In this document: in pieces, positions 61,187 to 64,000 of the stretch
How positions within the stretch are numbered: position 1 is the first letter of the stretch
Layout: each line of letters begins with the position of its first letter
Source of the DNA: Pedobacter jeongneungensis
GTDB lineage: Bacteria > Bacteroidota > Bacteroidia > Sphingobacteriales > Sphingobacteriaceae
Assembly: GCF_000633455.1 (NCBI RefSeq)
Contig: NZ_AYMG01000019.1
Coordinates: 1-64,000 of the forward strand
DNA length: 64,000 nucleotides
Reading direction: 5' to 3'
Program-made: the position numbers and the translations under genes
Notes under the pieces: generated by a model
Databases searched by the model: none
Seen by the model: the letters and a program-made list of their open reading frames with translations, nothing else
Told to the model about the DNA's origin: nothing

Positions 61187-62389
61187 ATGGATAGGTCGAA
61201 ATTTTTAGATGCAATTATTGAAAATGCCATTGATGGGATTATTACCATTGATGATAGGGGGATTATAGAACATTTAAACCCCGCTGCACTTGAGCTTTTT
61301 GGTTATGGAAGGGAAGAACTGGTGGGTAAAAACGTATCGGTTTTAATGCCCGAGCCCGATCATTCGAGCCATGACGAATACCTGTCAAGGTACGAACATA
61401 CCGGGCAGAAACACATTATCGGTATTGGGAGAGAGGTTTCTGGTAAACGTAAAGACGGTTCGGTTTTTCCATTCAGGCTGGGCGTTAGCGAGATCAAATT
61501 TAGCGACCGTAAAATCTACACGGGTTTTATCCACGATCTGAGTAAGGAAAAAGCCAACGAAGAGCAGATTAAAAGTTATACAGAAAAATTAGAGGTTAAA
61601 ATTAAGGAGCGTACGCAGGATCTGGTTAAGCTGGTGTCGGAACTCGAAATGGCCAAAGAAAACATGCGGGCACTTTTTCAGAAGGAAAAAGAACTCAATC
61701 AGCTTAAAACGAGGTTTGTCTCTATGGCTTCGCATGAATTTAGAACACCGCTAAGCTCCATTCAGTTGTCGGCTTCCCTGATTGATAAATACACCACCAA
61801 ACATGATGTGGCCAGTGTAGAAAAACATACTTTAAAAATCAAAAATTCGATCAATAACCTCACTACGATCTTAAACGATTTTCTTTCGCTTGAAAAACTC
61901 GAAGCAGGGAAAGTAGAAGCATCTGCACAATCTTTTAACATCATCAGCTTTGCCGAAGAAATAGCAGAAGAGATGCAAATGATGACCAAACAGAATCAGC
62001 ATATTATTTACGAACATACCGGCACAACAGCTGAAGTATATCTCGATCCAAACCTGTTGAAAAACTGTGTGATCAACCTGATTTCGAATTCGATAAAATA
62101 TTCTGGAGAGGATACGCTCATCCAGTTCAATTCCATTTTAAAGGATGATGAACTGATTTTGGAAGTAAAAGATAATGGTATTGGTATTCCGGAAGCTGAT
62201 CATAACAACCTGTTTGAACCTTTTTTCAGGGCGCATAATACCGGCGATATTCCTGGTACGGGTTTAGGCCTTAATATTGTAAAAAGATATGTAGGCCTGA
62301 TGAATGGAACGGTAAGCTGCCAAAGTGAACAAAATTCGGGTGCGGTTTTTACGCTTATTTTCCTGTTTAACAAAGAATTTAAAGTTTAA
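61187..62389 (+). CDS. FixL-like oxygen-sensing PAS histidine kinase
   Basis: A 400-residue soluble kinase without membrane segments. The PAS domain (residues about 5-120) aligns without gaps to the FixL heme PAS. His62 corresponds to the proximal heme ligand His200 of Bradyrhizobium FixL, Arg68 to Arg206, His76 to His214 and Arg82 to Arg220. The motif HIIGIGREVSGKRKDGSVFP is retained. A coiled coil follows (120-175), then HisKA with the phosphorylated His183 in MASHEFRTPLSS, and HATPase with DNGIGIP and GTGLGLNIV. It should sense oxygen by heme and phosphorylate the regulator encoded ten bases downstream. Oxygen as the ligand is inferred from the pocket residues. Confidence 0.9.
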   Translation: MDRSKFLDAIIENAIDGIITIDDRGIIEHLNPAALELFGYGREELVGKNVSVLMPEPDHSSHDEYLSRYEHTGQKHIIGIGREVSGKRKDGSVFPFRLGVSEIKFSDRKIYTGFIHDLSKEKANEEQIKSYTEKLEVKIKERTQDLVKLVSELEMAKENMRALFQKEKELNQLKTRFVSMASHEFRTPLSSIQLSASLIDKYTTKHDVASVEKHTLKIKNSINNLTTILNDFLSLEKLEAGKVEASAQSFNIISFAEEIAEEMQMMTKQNQHIIYEHTGTTAEVYLDPNLLKNCVINLISNSIKYSGEDTLIQFNSILKDDELILEVKDNGIGIPEADHNNLFEPFFRAHNTGDIPGTGLGLNIVKRYVGLMNGTVSCQSEQNSGAVFTLIFLFNKEFKV

Positions 62390-62399
62390 GATCCATTCC

Positions 62400-63431
62400 A
62401 TGAGTAAGAAAGTTTTGATAATTGAAGACAATAACGACATCAGGGAAAGTACTGCCGAAGTGCTCGATCTGGCTGGATACGAAACTTTTACCGCTAAACA
62501 CGGTAAGGTAGGTGTTGAAATGGCTTTGCAGCACCTGCCAGATGTAATATTATGCGACATCATGATGCCTGAACTGGATGGATATGGCGTTTTATATCTT
62601 TTGAACAAAAATCCGAAAACCGCCAATATTCCTTTTATTTTCATCACCGCAAAAACAGAACGGGCAGATATGCGGAAAGGAATGGAAATGGGGGCAGATG
62701 ACTACCTTACTAAACCCTTTGACGACATCGAACTTTTTAAGGCAATAGAAAGCAGGTTTAAGAAAAAACAGCAATCGGCAGGTTTTAACTCGGTTGCAAA
62801 CGATAGTGAAACGGCAATGGATGAACTCCGTAAAAAAGGAAAATCAAGACCCGTGGGTAATAAACAGATTATTTACGTTGAAGGCGATGAACCAGCCCAC
62901 CTTTATTATATAAGCAAAGGGCAAGTGAAAACCTACAAACGTTTTAAGGATGGCAGGGAACTTTCGTCAGGGCTTTACCACGATGGTGATTTTTTTGGCT
63001 ACGAAAGTTTATGCAATGGTGAAGTTTATGCCGAAAATGCAGCAACCTTAACCGAATCAGAAATTATCCAGATTCCCAAAGCCGATTTTATGGAATACCT
63101 GCTCAATCATCAGGCGGTATCCAAAACCTTTATCCATTTATTATCCGGAAACGTACGCGATAAGGGAAAACAAATGCTTCAGCTGGCCTACTCTTCGGTA
63201 AGGAAGCGTGTAGCAGAAGCATTGCTGCAGGTTGCAACAAAATTTGGCGATGGCATTGCTGATAGCTGCACCATCCGTATTTCACGCGATGATCTTGCCG
63301 CCTTGGTGGGTACGGCCAGCGAAACGGTAAGCAGAATGCTGGCTGATTTTAAAGACGAAAAACTGATTGATAAAACTGGTAATGCCATTAATATTCTATC
63401 TATCGAAAAACTGAGGAATATTAAACAATAG
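62400..63431 (+). CDS. Response regulator with CRP/FNR output domain
   Basis: A 343-residue protein starting MSKKVLIIEDNNDIRES (start at 62400; earlier codons overlap the kinase gene). The receiver domain has acceptor Asp53, Thr83 and Lys105. Residues 150-240 form a cyclic-nucleotide-type domain, but the phosphate-binding arginine of CRP is missing (YAENAATL instead). The HTH at 294-322, with Glu308, Ser311 and Arg312 in ASETVSRML, matches the FNR/FixK recognition helix, so a TTGA-type target half-site is expected. No FNR-type cysteine cluster is present. It follows the FixL-like kinase gene by ten bases and is its obvious partner. Confidence 0.92.
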   Translation: MSKKVLIIEDNNDIRESTAEVLDLAGYETFTAKHGKVGVEMALQHLPDVILCDIMMPELDGYGVLYLLNKNPKTANIPFIFITAKTERADMRKGMEMGADDYLTKPFDDIELFKAIESRFKKKQQSAGFNSVANDSETAMDELRKKGKSRPVGNKQIIYVEGDEPAHLYYISKGQVKTYKRFKDGRELSSGLYHDGDFFGYESLCNGEVYAENAATLTESEIIQIPKADFMEYLLNHQAVSKTFIHLLSGNVRDKGKQMLQLAYSSVRKRVAEALLQVATKFGDGIADSCTIRISRDDLAALVGTASETVSRMLADFKDEKLIDKTGNAINILSIEKLRNIKQ

Positions 63432-63433
63432 CG

Positions 63434-63509
63434 TTCATTAGTCGTTGGTTCATTAGTCATTGGTTTATTGGTCATTAGTTTATTTGGTTAATTGTTTAAA
63501 TTGGTTAAC
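63434..63509. repeat. Degenerate 15-bp tandem repeat
   Basis: About five units, for example TTCATTAGTCGTTGG, TTCATTAGTCATTGG and TTTATTGGTCATTAG, follow directly after the response-regulator stop. The units decay from left to right. Similar sequence continues less clearly to about 63560. Confidence 0.7.
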
Positions 63510-63672
63510 TGAACATTAGTTCATGTCAACTCGGTTAATCAACTCCCAACTTAATTTATTGATCATTAGTCAATCAACTCAAGACTATGGATTCAAGACT
63601 CCAGACTAAAAAAAGTAACGAGTATCATTTTTTTCTCTAAGCATTCTCATCTGTTACCTTACCGTTAGCCCA

Positions 63673-63680
63673 TAGTTTTG
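63673..63680 (+). promoter_or_regulatory. Promoter of the 2-hydroxyacid dehydrogenase gene
   Basis: TAGTTTTG is a full -7 match, 18 bases before the ATG at 63699. No certain -33 element was found. No canonical FNR box (TTGA-N6-TCAA) lies between 63432 and the ATG; ATTGA-N7-TCAAT is seen near 63560. Confidence 0.55.
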
Positions 63681-63698
63681 TATACATAAATACTGTAT

Positions 63699-64000
63699 AT
63701 GAAAGCTATAGCTTACAACATTAAGCCCGATGAAAAGGAATGGTTGGTACTGGCCAATTATAAAAAACACGATATTACGATCATTGCTAACAGCTTAACC
63801 GCCGATACGCTTTCATTTGCAACCGGAAAGGAAGCCTTGTTGGTTTTTAATAACGACGACCTCAGCGAAGCCATGATTTTGGGGCTAAAAGCGCTTGGTA
63901 TCAAATACATTGCCACCTCATCTTCCGAAACCGACCACCTTGACTTAAAAGCCGCAGGTTTTGCCGGAATGAAAGTCGCAAATGTTCCACTGGCATCAAA
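63699..64000 (+). CDS. 2-hydroxyacid dehydrogenase, D-lactate dehydrogenase-like, partial
   Basis: The first 100 residues, running off the window edge. MKAIAYNIKPDEKEWLVLAN, FNNDDLSEAMILGLKALGIKYIA and DLKAAGFAGMKVANVP match the N-terminal substrate domain of fermentative D-lactate dehydrogenases (LdhA type). In that family pyruvate is reduced with NADH. Its position next to a FixL-like/FNR-like pair suggests oxygen-controlled fermentation, which is inference. It has its own -7 element. Confidence 0.8.
   Translation, partial: MKAIAYNIKPDEKEWLVLANYKKHDITIIANSLTADTLSFATGKEALLVFNNDDLSEAMILGLKALGIKYIATSSSETDHLDLKAAGFAGMKVANVPLAS

Noticed and set aside
63545..63570. TTGATCATTAGTCAA upstream of the lactate dehydrogenase as an FNR box
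   Set aside because: The spacing is seven rather than six bases, and the DNA around it is repetitive TCATTAGT sequence, so the match may be accidental.

Overview
The window looks like chromosome of a Bacteroidota bacterium, most likely a Sphingobacteriaceae member close to Pedobacter. The reasons are a SusC/SusD pair with an associated lipoprotein, a GLPGLI-type secreted protein, many Bacteroidota -7 promoter elements of the form TAnnTTTG, no obvious Shine-Dalgarno sequences, and several families of intergenic hairpin repeats. No tRNA, rRNA, CRISPR array, prophage or transposase was seen.

Layout. 1-6300: two tandem short-chain dehydrogenases behind an AraC regulator, divergent from a TetR regulator, a hotdog thioesterase, a third SDR and a FabF-type ketosynthase. 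An identical TetR-like palindrome lies before tetR and before the thioesterase gene. 6660-12700: a YceH-like protein, a three-subunit periplasmic molybdenum aldehyde oxidoreductase (PaoABC type) and a zinc alcohol dehydrogenase. 12750-14400: a VapBC-like toxin-antitoxin pair bounded by a 40-bp perfect direct repeat of the 3' end of queG, then queG. 14500-18600: a small membrane protein, a GNAT-nitrilase fusion, ruvB and a 3-hydroxyacyl-CoA dehydrogenase. 19150-24820: a SusC/SusD/lipoprotein uptake locus without enzymes. 25400-29830: pdxH, a YqgE protein, purK-purE and a YhiN-like flavoprotein. 30100-37400: a second toxin-antitoxin pair, a B12-type radical SAM protein and a large amidohydrolase with a beta-propeller. 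37700-45400: a RecQ helicase followed by a ten-copy heptamer repeat, an MFS transporter, a LutA-like protein, a 295-bp tandem duplication, a GLPGLI protein, an acyltransferase and a lipoprotein. 45500-48700: thrS-infC-rpmI-rplT. 49000-51100: a CBS/nucleotidyltransferase protein and a DnaQ-like exonuclease. 51300-56550: glpD-glpK-glpF with divergent glpR, and a response regulator. 56600-59000: an oxidoreductase with an AraC regulator, and an XRE-like protein.

The most interesting region is 59348-64000. An uncharacterised 593-residue protein resembling a nitronate monooxygenase/IMPDH-like barrel with extra cysteines is followed by a soluble histidine kinase. The kinase's PAS domain keeps the FixL heme-pocket residues without gaps. 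Ten bases later comes a response regulator whose output is a CRP/FNR domain with an FNR-type recognition helix. A 2-hydroxyacid (D-lactate) dehydrogenase starts before the window ends. I infer a compact oxygen-sensing circuit in which FixJ and FixK functions are joined in one protein, controlling low-oxygen metabolism.

Intergenic DNA is rich in 65-105 bp palindromic elements that begin cGTCA and end TGACg but differ inside. One repeat of another family has entered the start of purE and is translated.
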